NCBI RefSeq assembly: GCF_029338315.1
Contig: NZ_CP119794.1
Location: 1,674,001 to 1,738,000 of the forward strand
Origin: Haloarcula regularis
Lineage (GTDB): Archaea > Halobacteriota > Halobacteria > Halobacteriales > Haloarculaceae
Direction of reading: 5' to 3'
DNA: 64,000 nt
Shown here: positions 46,837-54,910 of the stretch, piece by piece
Numbering within the stretch: the stretch's first letter is position 1
Layout of the letters: each line of letters opens with the position of its first letter
Translations under genes and position numbers: made by a program
Notes under the pieces: model-generated
Database searches by the model: none
Seen by the model: the letters and a program-made list of their open reading frames with translations, nothing else
Told to the model about the DNA's origin: nothing

Positions 46837-47195
46837 TGGCTCCGTCTGTCCGTCGAGGGGATGTCGTTATCGTCGAACTCGATCCAGCGCAGGGATCCGA
46901 ACAACGGGGAACGCGACCGTGTCTCGTCGTACAGAACAACGTCGGAAATGCAAACGCACCGACAACGATCGTTGTTCCGTTCACCACCTCGTTCGGTGAG
47001 CAGCGCTACCCATTCGAAGTGCTCGTCCCAGCCGAGGAATGTGCGCTTCGCGAAGACTCAGTCGCGCTCTGTAGCCAAATTCGAACTATCTCTATCGAGC
47101 ACCGCATCACCGAGAACCTCGGCTCGATTCCGCAAGAGCGGATAGACGAGGTCGATACCGCACTCGAGTACAGTCTCGGTCTCACCGAAATCTGA
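46836..47195 (+). CDS. mazF: MazF/PemK-type endoribonuclease toxin
   Basis: A 119-residue toxin with the MazF fold: VRRGDVVIVELDPAQGSEQR, then GTRPCLVVQNNVGNANAPTT, IVVPFTTSFGEQRYPFEVLV and SVALCSQIRTISIEHRI. The conserved RG-x-V, the loop 'GSEQRGTRPCLVVQN' and the later 'QIRTI' carry the catalytic Arg and Thr/Ser. MazF cleaves mRNA at short motifs. The protein is intact and paired with mazE. Confidence 0.88.
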   Translation: MAPSVRRGDVVIVELDPAQGSEQRGTRPCLVVQNNVGNANAPTTIVVPFTTSFGEQRYPFEVLVPAEECALREDSVALCSQIRTISIEHRITENLGSIPQERIDEVDTALEYSLGLTEI

Positions 47196-47383
47196 GAGGG
47201 ATCAACGAATGGTTTCGTGCTTTCCTACGTCATAGATTTCTCACCGAACGAATGACGGAGTCCCAGTACGCTCGTGGGACGGTAGTGAACGGACCTGACC
47301 TCCTGGCGCTCTGAACCGTAGCCGCTACGAATCGGTTGGATCGTATCCACTGAATTGGGCTATGTGTTCAGCCGCGGTTCTCA
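47196..47383. other. Intergenic between convergent MazEF and VapBC
   Basis: About 190 bases between the convergent toxin genes mazF and vapC show no coding frame. I see no clear terminator hairpin. Confidence 0.3.
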
Positions 47384-47779
47384 TCACTCTGAAGGTTCCA
47401 GCGATATGCGGTCTAGACCGACGGTGTCGTAGTCCTGTTCGGTCGAAATGACTCGCTCTTCACCGGTTGTGATGAGTCCAGCGTGGAGTGCATCGAACGG
47501 GGTGAGATCGTACTCGTCGAGGAACGCTGCGGCGGCCAGAACCGCGTCCTCGTGTGCTTCCGGCACAATGGGAACCAGTTCGAGCAGGTTGGTAATCGCC
47601 CGCGGCGCATCGATTTCATACTCGGCTGCCTCACGGTCGTAGAACAACACCAGCACCTCGGCATAGGCGAGTATCGAGGTATGTATGTCATCGTGTTCTT
47701 CGAGGGTCTGGATTGCGGCGTCTTGGAGCCAGTCGTCGTCCTTCAACAGTGCGGTGAGAAAGTCAGTTTCGACGTACAC
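47384..47779 (-). CDS. vapC: VapC-type PIN-domain toxin (copy 2)
   Basis: A 131-residue PIN protein: MYVETDFLTALLKDDDWLQD (first Asp), ILAYAEVLVLFYDREAAEYE (Glu), YDLTPFDALHAGLITTGEE (Asp) and VISTEQDYDTV (last acidic site). It parallels the VapC at 32743, but the middle differs, so the two are not a recent duplication. The start is GTG three bases after the antitoxin stop. It should cleave tRNA or rRNA when VapB is lost. Confidence 0.87.
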   Translation of the reverse strand: MYVETDFLTALLKDDDWLQDAAIQTLEEHDDIHTSILAYAEVLVLFYDREAAEYEIDAPRAITNLLELVPIVPEAHEDAVLAAAAFLDEYDLTPFDALHAGLITTGEERVISTEQDYDTVGLDRISLEPSE

Positions 47780-47782
47780 AAC

Positions 47783-48049
47783 TTACGCCTCGCCATCCTG
47801 TGCCCGATCGTTCGCTTCCTCTCGAACCTCTCGTGAGACTGCCTCCCGTGCTTCAGCTTTCAACTCGTCGCCCTCTGTCTCTGCAAATGCATCGCCAACG
47901 GCCGCTCGAAGGCCCTCTAGCGGATCCTCGTCGACCGGGAAGAGTGCGACGTGGCTCGGGAGTTCGACGATACGATACCGGTCACCGAACCGTTCGCGGA
48001 CGTCCTTCGGGAGGTAGATCCGTCCTCGTTCGTCTGTCGTCTTCGACAT
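47783..48049 (-). CDS. vapB: AbrB/MazE-type antitoxin of VapBC (copy 2)
   Basis: An 88-residue AbrB protein: MSKTTDERGRIYLPKDVRER is the DNA-binding hairpin, then VALFPVDEDPLEGLRAAVGD and an acidic/basic helical tail EREVREEANDRAQDGEA-like. It ends next to VapC in the usual order. The AT-rich upstream sequence (48055-48115, with 'ttcccgtaagtatagcatatttcccgt' carrying a repeated TTCCCGT) is a probable autoregulated promoter. Confidence 0.86.
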   Translation of the reverse strand: MSKTTDERGRIYLPKDVRERFGDRYRIVELPSHVALFPVDEDPLEGLRAAVGDAFAETEGDELKAEAREAVSREVREEANDRAQDGEA

Positions 48050-48234
48050 GACGTCTGCAATTTGAGTACGGGAAAGAATAAAACTATTCCCGTAAGTATA
48101 GCATATTTCCCGTCTATTTTGCGTCCTACACCCCTACCAACCCTCCAGCGCATACATTGCTTGACCTGTACTGGCCACTGGCAATTCATTCTGACCGGCG
48201 ATCTGGCATACTGACTTGCGCCCTGAGTCTTGTG

Positions 48235-48357
48235 TGGATTGCGTTGGGCCTTGTCGGATTCCTCCCACGGCTGAAGCCGTGGGCTTCCTCCTTGCAAATC
48301 TGTGAACCGCCTCGGGGTCAAGCCCCGAGGCACTCGGCCTGCTCCGCCTGTAGATGT
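48235..48357 (-). repeat. Solo left end of copy-C-type TnpB element plus dispersed repeat (copy 3)
   Basis: Bases 48235-48297 repeat 52775-52838 almost exactly (ATTGCGTTGGGCCTTGTCGG then the hairpin CCCACGGCTGAAGCCGTGGG). That is the left end of the complete TnpB element there. Directly after it, at 48305-48357, lies the CCTCGGGGTCAAGCCCCGAGG hairpin repeat shared with 37835. No transposase lies beside either, so these are isolated ends. Confidence 0.7.
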
Positions 48358-48514
48358 TCGAGATACCCCGACAGAGCCTGCGTAGAATCAGAGCGGACTG
48401 GCGCGCGATGAATCGGCGCGACCGCGACGAGAACGCGCGAGGGGCGTCCGAGCGGAGCGAGGACGACGGCTGGGGAGGGAATGGAGCGTAAAAAAAGAAG
48501 ACCGCCCGCTCGGC

Positions 48515-49357
48515 CTACAACCGTTCGCGCTCGGGGAACTCGATTCGGCTCCAGCCCGTCAGTGCAACCGAAACACGGCCTTCGTACCAGCTCTTTTCGA
48601 CCCCTCGCAGCCGCACCCACTCACCTTCTCGAACCATCTTCATGTCCGATTTCGCCCAGGACGTGAACTTCGTCCGTCCTGTCTCGTCTTCGATGAGGCC
48701 AACCTGAGAGATGGCTGGCGACGTTGGTTCCCAGAGGACCGTAACGTGCCCTTCGAGACACACCTCGCTTCGATTCACGTCCCCGAGTGCCCCGATTGGG
48801 ACGACTGTCCCCGGCGCGTTCCACTCTGCTTCGGTCACCGAGACCGACGCCTCCAGGATATCCGCCCCATCTGCCAGCCGCCGTGCGAGGCGCTTCGAGA
48901 GTGCCGCCGTCGTCGTTCCCGTTCGGACCCGATCGTGTATCCGCTTGGCCTGGCGATTCACCGTCGCCAGTTCGTCCCGAGAGAGGTCGCTTCTCGGATC
49001 ATCCTTCGCTGCGCCCGCCCACGGATCTACGCTCGCCGCTCGCTTTGCAAACCGCCGTCGTCGTGCCTCGTTCGTTCGCTCGACGTCGGCCCTCGTCCGT
49101 GCCTCTCGGTCCGAGTCTGCTCGGTAGTCCCACCGGTTTCGCGTTCGCGAAATCTCCCAGTCGCGTGCCGCCAGTCGCTCCTCTGCCTCGAGCGTCAGTC
49201 CCCGTCCAGCCGCCTCATAATGATTCGTATCGACGTTGCCCTGGATCTCCTGTTCGACCGACCGCCGCAGCTCCGGCGTCTCCTCAACGCTGACCGCTTC
49301 TTCGACTGCCTGTTCATCGTGCGAATCTTCATATCGGAGTGCATTCTCTATACTCAT
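48515..49357 (-). CDS. OB-fold (RPA-like) DNA-binding protein
   Basis: A protein of 280 residues. The N-terminal half is charged and helical (EEAVSVEETPELRRSVEQEI, ARTRADVERTNEARRRRFAK). The C-terminal 100 residues form an OB fold: SEVCLEGHVTVLWEPTSPAI, SQVGLIEDETGRTKFTSWAK and WVRLRGVEKSWYEGRVSVAL, the pattern of replication protein A-type ssDNA-binding domains. Haloarchaeal plasmids and integrated elements often carry such genes near their transfer or replication functions. It could protect transferred single-stranded DNA. ATG 49357 (MSIENALRYED) is preferred over one eight codons upstream. Confidence 0.82.
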   Translation of the reverse strand: MSIENALRYEDSHDEQAVEEAVSVEETPELRRSVEQEIQGNVDTNHYEAAGRGLTLEAEERLAARDWEISRTRNRWDYRADSDREARTRADVERTNEARRRRFAKRAASVDPWAGAAKDDPRSDLSRDELATVNRQAKRIHDRVRTGTTTAALSKRLARRLADGADILEASVSVTEAEWNAPGTVVPIGALGDVNRSEVCLEGHVTVLWEPTSPAISQVGLIEDETGRTKFTSWAKSDMKMVREGEWVRLRGVEKSWYEGRVSVALTGWSRIEFPERERL

Positions 49358-50154
49358 TGCTGTTAACCTGAAGGCACCCATCCAGCGTCTTCCACTTTCA
49401 CGACTTCCCAGTCGTGACTATCATCACCGTCCGACAACATCTCGCGCGCTGTCCGCGCCTTCACGCGCCCGGCAGGGCGCGGGCAGCGCGCGCCTTCGAC
49501 GAGAAACAACCAGCCCCGCGCGACCGGTCAGTCCGCCCGAGCGGCCAGTTTCAAGCCGGTTTCCGGGCTGAAGTGCGCGGCGCGACGCGCCGCGGGGTCT
49601 TCGAGCGGCGTGCCGCGAGAAGCACGAAGACCGAAACCGCACTTGATACTGGCGTCTCGAAAGAGCGAGCGAGGAACGAACAGCGAACGCGTTCGCTGTG
49701 AGTGATGCGGGCGTCGGCCGGGCGAGCGGGACGGGCCAGACAATCACCCACACAACCACATGCTGGTGAGTCGAAAGGGCAACCGCTCGACGAACCACGA
49801 CGGCGCCCCACAAACGCGTGGCGTACTCGTATGAGATGATTGAACTCGTCCGTGATAGTTTCCTGATCACAAGGATTCGAAGCGCGCACAGGAATCGCGG
49901 GAGTAACCGGACGAGGGGGATTCTCGATCCGTATACGAGTGGGAGTCCAGATGGGATAGACTCCCGAAATAGCTAGTTCACAGACCCGGGGTGATTTTCG
50001 AAGCAAGCCGTCAGAGAGTCAGGAGCCGCCCTCTCAAAGCGGGAAGTCCTTATTCCAATGCACAGTATCGGTCTTAGCGAACGGAGTAAGCCACCGATGA
50101 TGCCAGTCGCGCACAATTCGTGTCTGCACGCGGCACATTGGCCACCCTTCTCAC
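49358..50154. other. Gene-less GC-rich interval
   Basis: About 800 bases without a credible gene on either strand. The left part (49430-49620) is unusually GC-rich and full of CGCG/GCGC runs with short inverted repeats (for example GCGCGGCGCGACGCGCCGCG near 49577). The rest has mixed composition. Position next to an ssDNA-binding protein gene makes it worth testing as an origin of replication or transfer, but I see no iterons. Confidence 0.4.
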
Positions 50155-50664
50155 CTAAGGGGATGAGTCACAGACACATTCATGTCGTACACCGACGAGA
50201 CTGACGGCTAACGTATGGATTCTGTTTGCGAGTCTCACCATCGTTTCCGCACGTTCTCGTGTCGCTTTTCCATCCTGGTAGTACGTCTGCGCACGATTTT
50301 CGGTCCAGAGATCGTCGAGTCTGTCGGCAGTTTCGGCACTGATGAACCCGACCGCCGCACTGCGTTTGATAGCTGTCGTGTGTGACTGTGGCGGATTCGC
50401 GGGGTCCTGATGACCCTCTGTGATAAGCCAGAACATGAACGTCTTCTCTATTGAGGTGAATGCGGACTCGATAGCGAGGGTATAGTAACCGTCTTTCAGA
50501 AGCAGGCGCCCACCAGCGAGAGACCGACACGCCTTCCGGAGTTGTACGAGTCCAGCATCGGAAACATCCAATCCGTCCTCTGTCACCTGCCCGCCACGCC
50601 GGAATGCTCTTTCAGCATCTGAAAGCAGTGGCTCAATATCATCAGAATCGAGTGGCACGCTCAC
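50155..50664 (-). CDS. HEPN-domain toxin, pair 2
   Basis: A 169-residue helical protein paralogous to the HEPN toxin at 43888: LVQLRKACRSLAGGRLLLKD, GYYTLAIESAFTSIEKTFMF and LDDLWTENRAQTYYQDGKAT. NRAQTYY marks the RNase-like site and the tyrosines an MNT can modify. The start is GTG 50664, overlapping the antitoxin stop as GTGA. It is intact and coupled with the MNT gene. Confidence 0.8.
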   Translation of the reverse strand: MSVPLDSDDIEPLLSDAERAFRRGGQVTEDGLDVSDAGLVQLRKACRSLAGGRLLLKDGYYTLAIESAFTSIEKTFMFWLITEGHQDPANPPQSHTTAIKRSAAVGFISAETADRLDDLWTENRAQTYYQDGKATRERAETMVRLANRIHTLAVSLVGVRHECVCDSSP

Positions 50665-51344
50665 GTCCCTCCGTCAGCGGTCTGGTATGCGGCGTCCCGT
50701 ATTTCGCGAAGCCGATCGTTCTGAAGCAAGACGATGCCCTCATCGAAGATCTCTTTCAGATGTTCGCCGCGAGACGTTGCACTATCGGGTGTTTCGACCA
50801 AGACTTCGAACTGATAGCGATCACCATCGAACGGTCGCTCTTCTAACTCTCGTGCGATTTTCGTCCCCAGACGGCGACCGTCCGTGCCGTCACCATCGAC
50901 AACGACGAAGAGGTCTATGTCACTACTCCGGTCGGCATCACCACGGGCGACGCTGCCGAAGAGAACGACGCCGACGATAGCAGTCACTGCATCTGCTGTG
51001 TCAACCCGATCGCGGAGTTCCTCAAGGAATTCGTTGACAGGCGTTCTGAATTGTTGCTGTGGGATTGCGAACAGGGGGTCCGTTCCTTCGAGGTGATCCT
51101 GGTCAATATGGATTTGCGACGGGACACCGTCTTCGACGGTTATGAGGCCAGATTTCTCGAGTAGATCGACCGCTCGGGAAATGGAGGAGACGTCTGCTCC
51201 CGTCATCGTCGCCAGCTCCTGTTGTGAAAAGGCCTCGAACGGGTTGTTGACGAGGTGGTGGAGAATGTCTTGCATCGCTTGATACCGGAAGATCCGCTCG
51301 TCAGGAAGTGGAAAATCGAGACACACTCGAACATCTTCTTGCAT
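50661..51344 (-). CDS. HTH-nucleotidyltransferase (MNT) antitoxin, pair 2
   Basis: A protein of about 227 residues. The winged helix is FRYQAMQDILHHLVNNPFEA, FSQQELATMTGADVSSISRA. The MNT domain has VVLFGSVARGDADRSSDIDL with the catalytic GS...DxD, and a later Asp/Glu strand. It aligns along its whole length with the MNT at 43230. ATG 51344 lies inside a palindrome, so self-repression is expected. Antitoxin of the HEPN protein encoded next. Confidence 0.85.
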   Translation of the reverse strand: MQEDVRVCLDFPLPDERIFRYQAMQDILHHLVNNPFEAFSQQELATMTGADVSSISRAVDLLEKSGLITVEDGVPSQIHIDQDHLEGTDPLFAIPQQQFRTPVNEFLEELRDRVDTADAVTAIVGVVLFGSVARGDADRSSDIDLFVVVDGDGTDGRRLGTKIARELEERPFDGDRYQFEVLVETPDSATSRGEHLKEIFDEGIVLLQNDRLREIRDAAYQTADGGT

Positions 51345-51372
51345 ATTGTGCAAATAATTGCGTAACGTGCAA
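51339..51372 (-). promoter_or_regulatory. Repeated operator overlapping the second MNT start codon
   Basis: Two similar palindromes, TTGCATATTGTGCAA (51339-51353) and TTGCGTAACGTGCAA (51358-51372), lie 19 bases apart. The first contains the ATG of the MNT gene. The arrangement parallels the two sites over the start of the other MNT gene, though the sequence differs, as expected if each antitoxin reads its own site. Confidence 0.6.
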
Positions 51373-51397
51373 AAGCATTACGCAGTGCGTCAGACCG

Positions 51398-52698
51398 TCA
51401 GTTACCCACGACTGAAGTCGTAGGCTTGTCAGTGGACTCCCCTTCTACCGTCGAATTGACGGAGGCATGGTGATCGCCGTTCAAGGTCAGCGTCCCTGAC
51501 TTGAGCGCACACTGACAGGGTGCGCCTCCACCCGAAGACTTCTGCCCCGAGCGGAGACGTTTGATGAGTTTGCGAGCGATGTTCTTGCTCGCGTTGTAGT
51601 CCGCGTTCAGTTCGTACTCACACTTCTGACACACGAACTGGTGTTTCGACTGCCTGTTGTTCTCGTGCGTGAATCCACACGAGGAACACCGCTGAGACGT
51701 GTACGAAGGACTTACCTGCTCAACCTCGATACCGACCATCTCGGCTTTGTATTCGACGTACTGGTAGAGGCGTCGGAACGCCCATGTGTGGAATCGCTTT
51801 GCACCACCCATCCGCTTGCGAATGTCGGTCAGATTCTCGAACGCGATGTGCGTACAGTCGTGGTCGCGAGCCTCGTCGAGAACCTGGTTTGAGGCGCGGT
51901 GCAATTCGTTTTGCATCCAGCGGTGTTCGCGGTCTTTCATCGACTTGATCGACAAGTGCGCCGACCGCGTGCCTGCTGCTTGCATCGAGCCGCGAGTTCT
52001 CTCAAACTCTCGGCGTCGGTGGTTCATCTCGTCGGCGTTCCCAATGAACGCCCCGTCGAAGTCACGGCGAGCGAACCGTCCACGTTCAGGTCAACGCCAA
52101 GGACTGTTCTGTGCTTGGCGTCTTCAGAAGTAGTCGTGGACGGCTCTTGTCCGCGTTCAGTTCGGCGCATCCGCGCGTGGAGGTAAAACGACTCCGTCGA
52201 GCGGTCGTACTGCAACGTAGACATACGGAACTCGTAGTCCTCGTTCAGCAGGTACTCACCAATCGGTGTCCCCTCGACGTCGCCGGGGACCACGTAGTCG
52301 CACTCAACACGACCGTTCACCGTTGAGAGCGATACGCGGTCGCGGTAGAACGTCGCAGAGCGTTTGTCGTAGATGACGCTCCACGCATCGAAGTGCGGTT
52401 GACTGGTGTTGTCGCCTTTCTTGAGTCGGGCGACACCGCTTTTCGTGGCCTCGATAGCGCGTCGAATCCCCTTCTGTACGAGGTTCGCGGTCAACTCCGT
52501 TTCGTTGCGGAGTTGATCGTAGAGGGCGGTCTCGGCCTTCTGTTTCGAGGTTATGCAGTAGTCGTTCGGGTGCCTCCACGCCCACTCTGAGGTGGTGTTC
52601 GCGCAGTGGAGGAACTGGTCTTTGGTCTGATGGAGGTCGTCGCACCGCTCGTCGGGTACGTCAAGTTTGATTTTGACAGTGCGAAGTGCGTCCCCCAT
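51398..52698 (-). pseudogene. tnpB: TnpB RNA-guided nuclease, canonical active site, one frameshift
   Basis: About 433 residues. The N-terminus is MGDALRTVKIKLDVPDERCD and FLHCANTTSEWAWRHPNDY. The frame breaks after 'AVTSTG' at four G (minus strand, 52051-52054); a fifth G gives 'TGAFIGNADEMNHRRREFER'. The core has RuvC-I VLGVDLNVDGSLAVTS (Asp), RuvC-II THIAFENLTDIRKRM with the canonical Glu, the zinc ribbon CSSCG...FVCQKCEYE, and RuvC-III LNADYNASKNIA (Asp). If repaired, it should be an active omega-RNA-guided nuclease, unlike the Gly variants at 23.3 and 36.4 kb. Confidence 0.85.
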
Positions 52699-52845
52699 CC
52701 GTGTTTCACATTTTAGTCTACGTTTTTATATATGCCACGACTATCGTTGGGGAGTTCGCCTGCGATCACTCGTGGATTGCGTTGGGCCTTGTCGGATTCC
52801 TCCCACGGCTGAAGCCGTGGGCTTCCTCCTTGCACATCTGTGACT
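51398..52845 (-). mobile_element. IS200/IS605-family TnpB-only element, copy C
   Basis: Read on the minus strand, the left end carries the hairpin CCCACGGCTTCAGCCGTGGG (about 52799-52818) within a 63-base stretch that also occurs alone at 48235. The tnpB gene runs to the right end. There the stop codon overlaps the hairpin CCCACGACTGAAGTCGTAGG (about 51407-51426). No tnpA is present. This is a different subgroup from copies A and B. Confidence 0.75.
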
Positions 52846-53080
52846 GGAAGACCCGACGACAGATATCGTGAACTTCGAGCCGGCAGTGTTCGGCGTCAAT
52901 GCCGGAACAGCGACATCACCATGTAAAATCAAGCGCAGTATGGCGGTTCATCACGGGTCTTGTGTCGGTTTCGCATTTCAACGTCCGGACGCCATCGATC
53001 GTGATGTGCTCTCAATTATGCGAGAGGGTGCAAACATATATGTGAATTGGGTCCGAACACTGATACAAGAGGTGCCACGC

Positions 53081-53632
53081 ATGTCCGAATCTCCGCGAGA
53101 TGGGATCCAATCGTGGACTGAGTCGATGAGCGCCCGCGACCGTATTCGAGCGGTCGCCGAGACGCTTCGCGAACCGCGCTCCGTCAACTGGATCAGCGAA
53201 CAGGCCGACGCCGCCTGGAGTACGACCAACGAGGAACTCCAGGATCTTGTCGACCAGGGCCAGCTGCGTCGCGTCGAGGCCGGCGAGACGACGCGCTACC
53301 AGCCGGACTATACCCGACTGCTCTTCGAGGAGATTCGGACGCTCATCGAGGAGAACACCCGCGAGGAGCTTCGCAACGAATTGGCCGCGATCACCGAGGA
53401 GATCGAGGAGTGGCAGGCGACCTACGGCGTCGAGACATGGGAGGAGCTCGAACAGTCGCTCGCCGACGGTGACCTCACAAGTGCCGAACTCCGCGACCGC
53501 CGCGATGCTATCGCGTTCTGGCTCGAGAACGAAGAAGATCGCCGCCTTATCAAGCACGCGCTGGAACTCTACTCCGACGTCGAAGCCGCTCGCGAACAAC
53601 TGACTGCTGTGACTGACCGCGCCACGAGCTAA
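53081..53632 (+). CDS. HTH protein with C-terminal coiled coil (DUF7342-like), copy 2
   Basis: A protein of 183 residues from ATG 53081. The winged helix is RIRAVAETLREPRSVNWISE, then AWSTTNEELQDLVDQGQLRR and ETTRYQPDYTRLLFEEIRTL. A helical C-terminus follows (EELRNELAAITEEIEEWQAT, AELRDRRDAIAFWLENEEDR). It parallels the protein at 22538 in motif order. Its partner starts 17 bases downstream. Likely DNA-binding and autoregulatory. A longer in-frame upstream extension has no family character and crosses promoter-like sequence. Confidence 0.78.
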   Translation: MSESPRDGIQSWTESMSARDRIRAVAETLREPRSVNWISEQADAAWSTTNEELQDLVDQGQLRRVEAGETTRYQPDYTRLLFEEIRTLIEENTREELRNELAAITEEIEEWQATYGVETWEELEQSLADGDLTSAELRDRRDAIAFWLENEEDRRLIKHALELYSDVEAAREQLTAVTDRATS

Positions 53633-53649
53633 TCCTCTTCTCTCACAAT

Positions 53650-54138
53650 ATGATCTTTCTCGCTGGTCGCGACCGCTATACACAGCGGACCCTCCTCCGC
53701 GACGTTCACGACCGATTGACGAACCAGCCAGGGTGTGAGGACGTACGCTATCGCCCGTCTCGACGCCGACCTCGATACGTCATCGCGGATGTCGATCCGA
53801 CCGCGTTTCTGAGTAACCCCTACGACACGGAGACCGCACGACTGGAGATTCGCTTCTGGTATCCATCCGGCGTTGACCACGAATACTACCGTATCAACTG
53901 GGTCGAACCGGCCCGAAACCTGATGCTTGGCTTCCATCAGGACGCCGACCATCCGGATCTGGGACCCTGTCACATCCAGCTCACTTACAAAGACACGCCG
54001 GTCGATCGGCATAGCGCGACATTTCTCGATGCGCATCCACTCGCCGCCCTCGATGACCGACTACAGCAGTTCCCGGCGGTGGTAGAGGCGATTCGCTGGG
54101 AGAATGGGACGCCCTCGCTTCCTACCTGGCCGGTCTGA
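53650..54138 (+). CDS. Uncharacterised partner protein of HTH module (copy 2)
   Basis: A 162-residue protein. The N-terminus MIFLAGRDRYTQRTLLRDVH is helical. The core ARLEIRFWYPSGVDHEYYRI, GFHQDADHPDLGPCHIQLTY matches the protein at 22076. The block [GF]HQDxDHPDLGxxHxQ is shared and its His/Asp residues are the best candidates for function. The end is a helix (DDRLQQFPAVVEAIRWENGT). The paired arrangement with an HTH gene, twice intact in 64 kb, is the main clue: a two-gene unit carried by mobile DNA. No known activity. Confidence 0.7.
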   Translation: MIFLAGRDRYTQRTLLRDVHDRLTNQPGCEDVRYRPSRRRPRYVIADVDPTAFLSNPYDTETARLEIRFWYPSGVDHEYYRINWVEPARNLMLGFHQDADHPDLGPCHIQLTYKDTPVDRHSATFLDAHPLAALDDRLQQFPAVVEAIRWENGTPSLPTWPV

Positions 54139-54910
54139 ACAGCGAGTTCCTCGAGCGTCTTGTGATGCGTCCGGACGGTCGTTGGCGTGACGTTCCCCGA
54201 CTCAGTGACGTCATGTTGTGCCACTCATTTCCCTGTTCTTTGCCCTGGAGAGACAAGCAACCGCGGATCCAGCCGGATGACCCCCGTTGTCATGCCGCAC
54301 CCCTCAGTTTGCTCCGCGACCGTTCGGGCCCGCTGTCGGATCTCGTCGGGGCACTCGAGGTCCGAGGCGAGACACGTAACTGCTTGGGGAGACGGGCTCA
54401 TTGGGAGCCAGAACCAGGAAATAGACACTCACCATTCGTGGGGGCCAAACAACGACATATTTCCGGATAATTCACCACTTCTCGCAATCCAATCGATCCG
54501 AGATCTAGTTGATTCATCAGAGCCGGTGAGAGAGTCCGGGAGTGAACAGCCAGAGAGTCTCGTCCATACCGGCTGGCCGACCGACTGTGGGTGGGACTGA
54601 AAGGGGCGGCTGGCTCCGGGAAGGCGGACGACGTCGCCGAAAGGCGCGGAGCGTCTTTCGAGATGCTGAAAATCGCCGTTGGCGATTTCAGATCACAAGC
54701 ACCGCAACAGAGTGAGGAGCGCAGCGAGGCCCCCGACCGGAGCCAGCCGGGGCTTTCTGGTTCTCTGAACCAATCGTTGCGACAGAATCACGCTCCTCTA
54801 GACCGTCTCAACCCTCAGCCCCAGAATACCTCCGTACTTCCGTGTGCCAGATTTCGCCAGGATAGGAGCGCTTATCCGAGCACCTGGCATCGAGTGGGCA
54901 ACGACAATCG
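54139..54910. other. Intergenic region upstream of the coupling ATPase, with a hairpin
   Basis: About 770 bases without a convincing gene. A strong imperfect hairpin CTGAAAATCGCC gtt GGCGATTTCAG lies at 54666-54691. GC-rich repeats of 'gaggagcgcagcgagg' type follow. As the sequence just before a conjugation gene, it is a place to look for an origin of transfer, but nothing here proves it. Confidence 0.4.
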
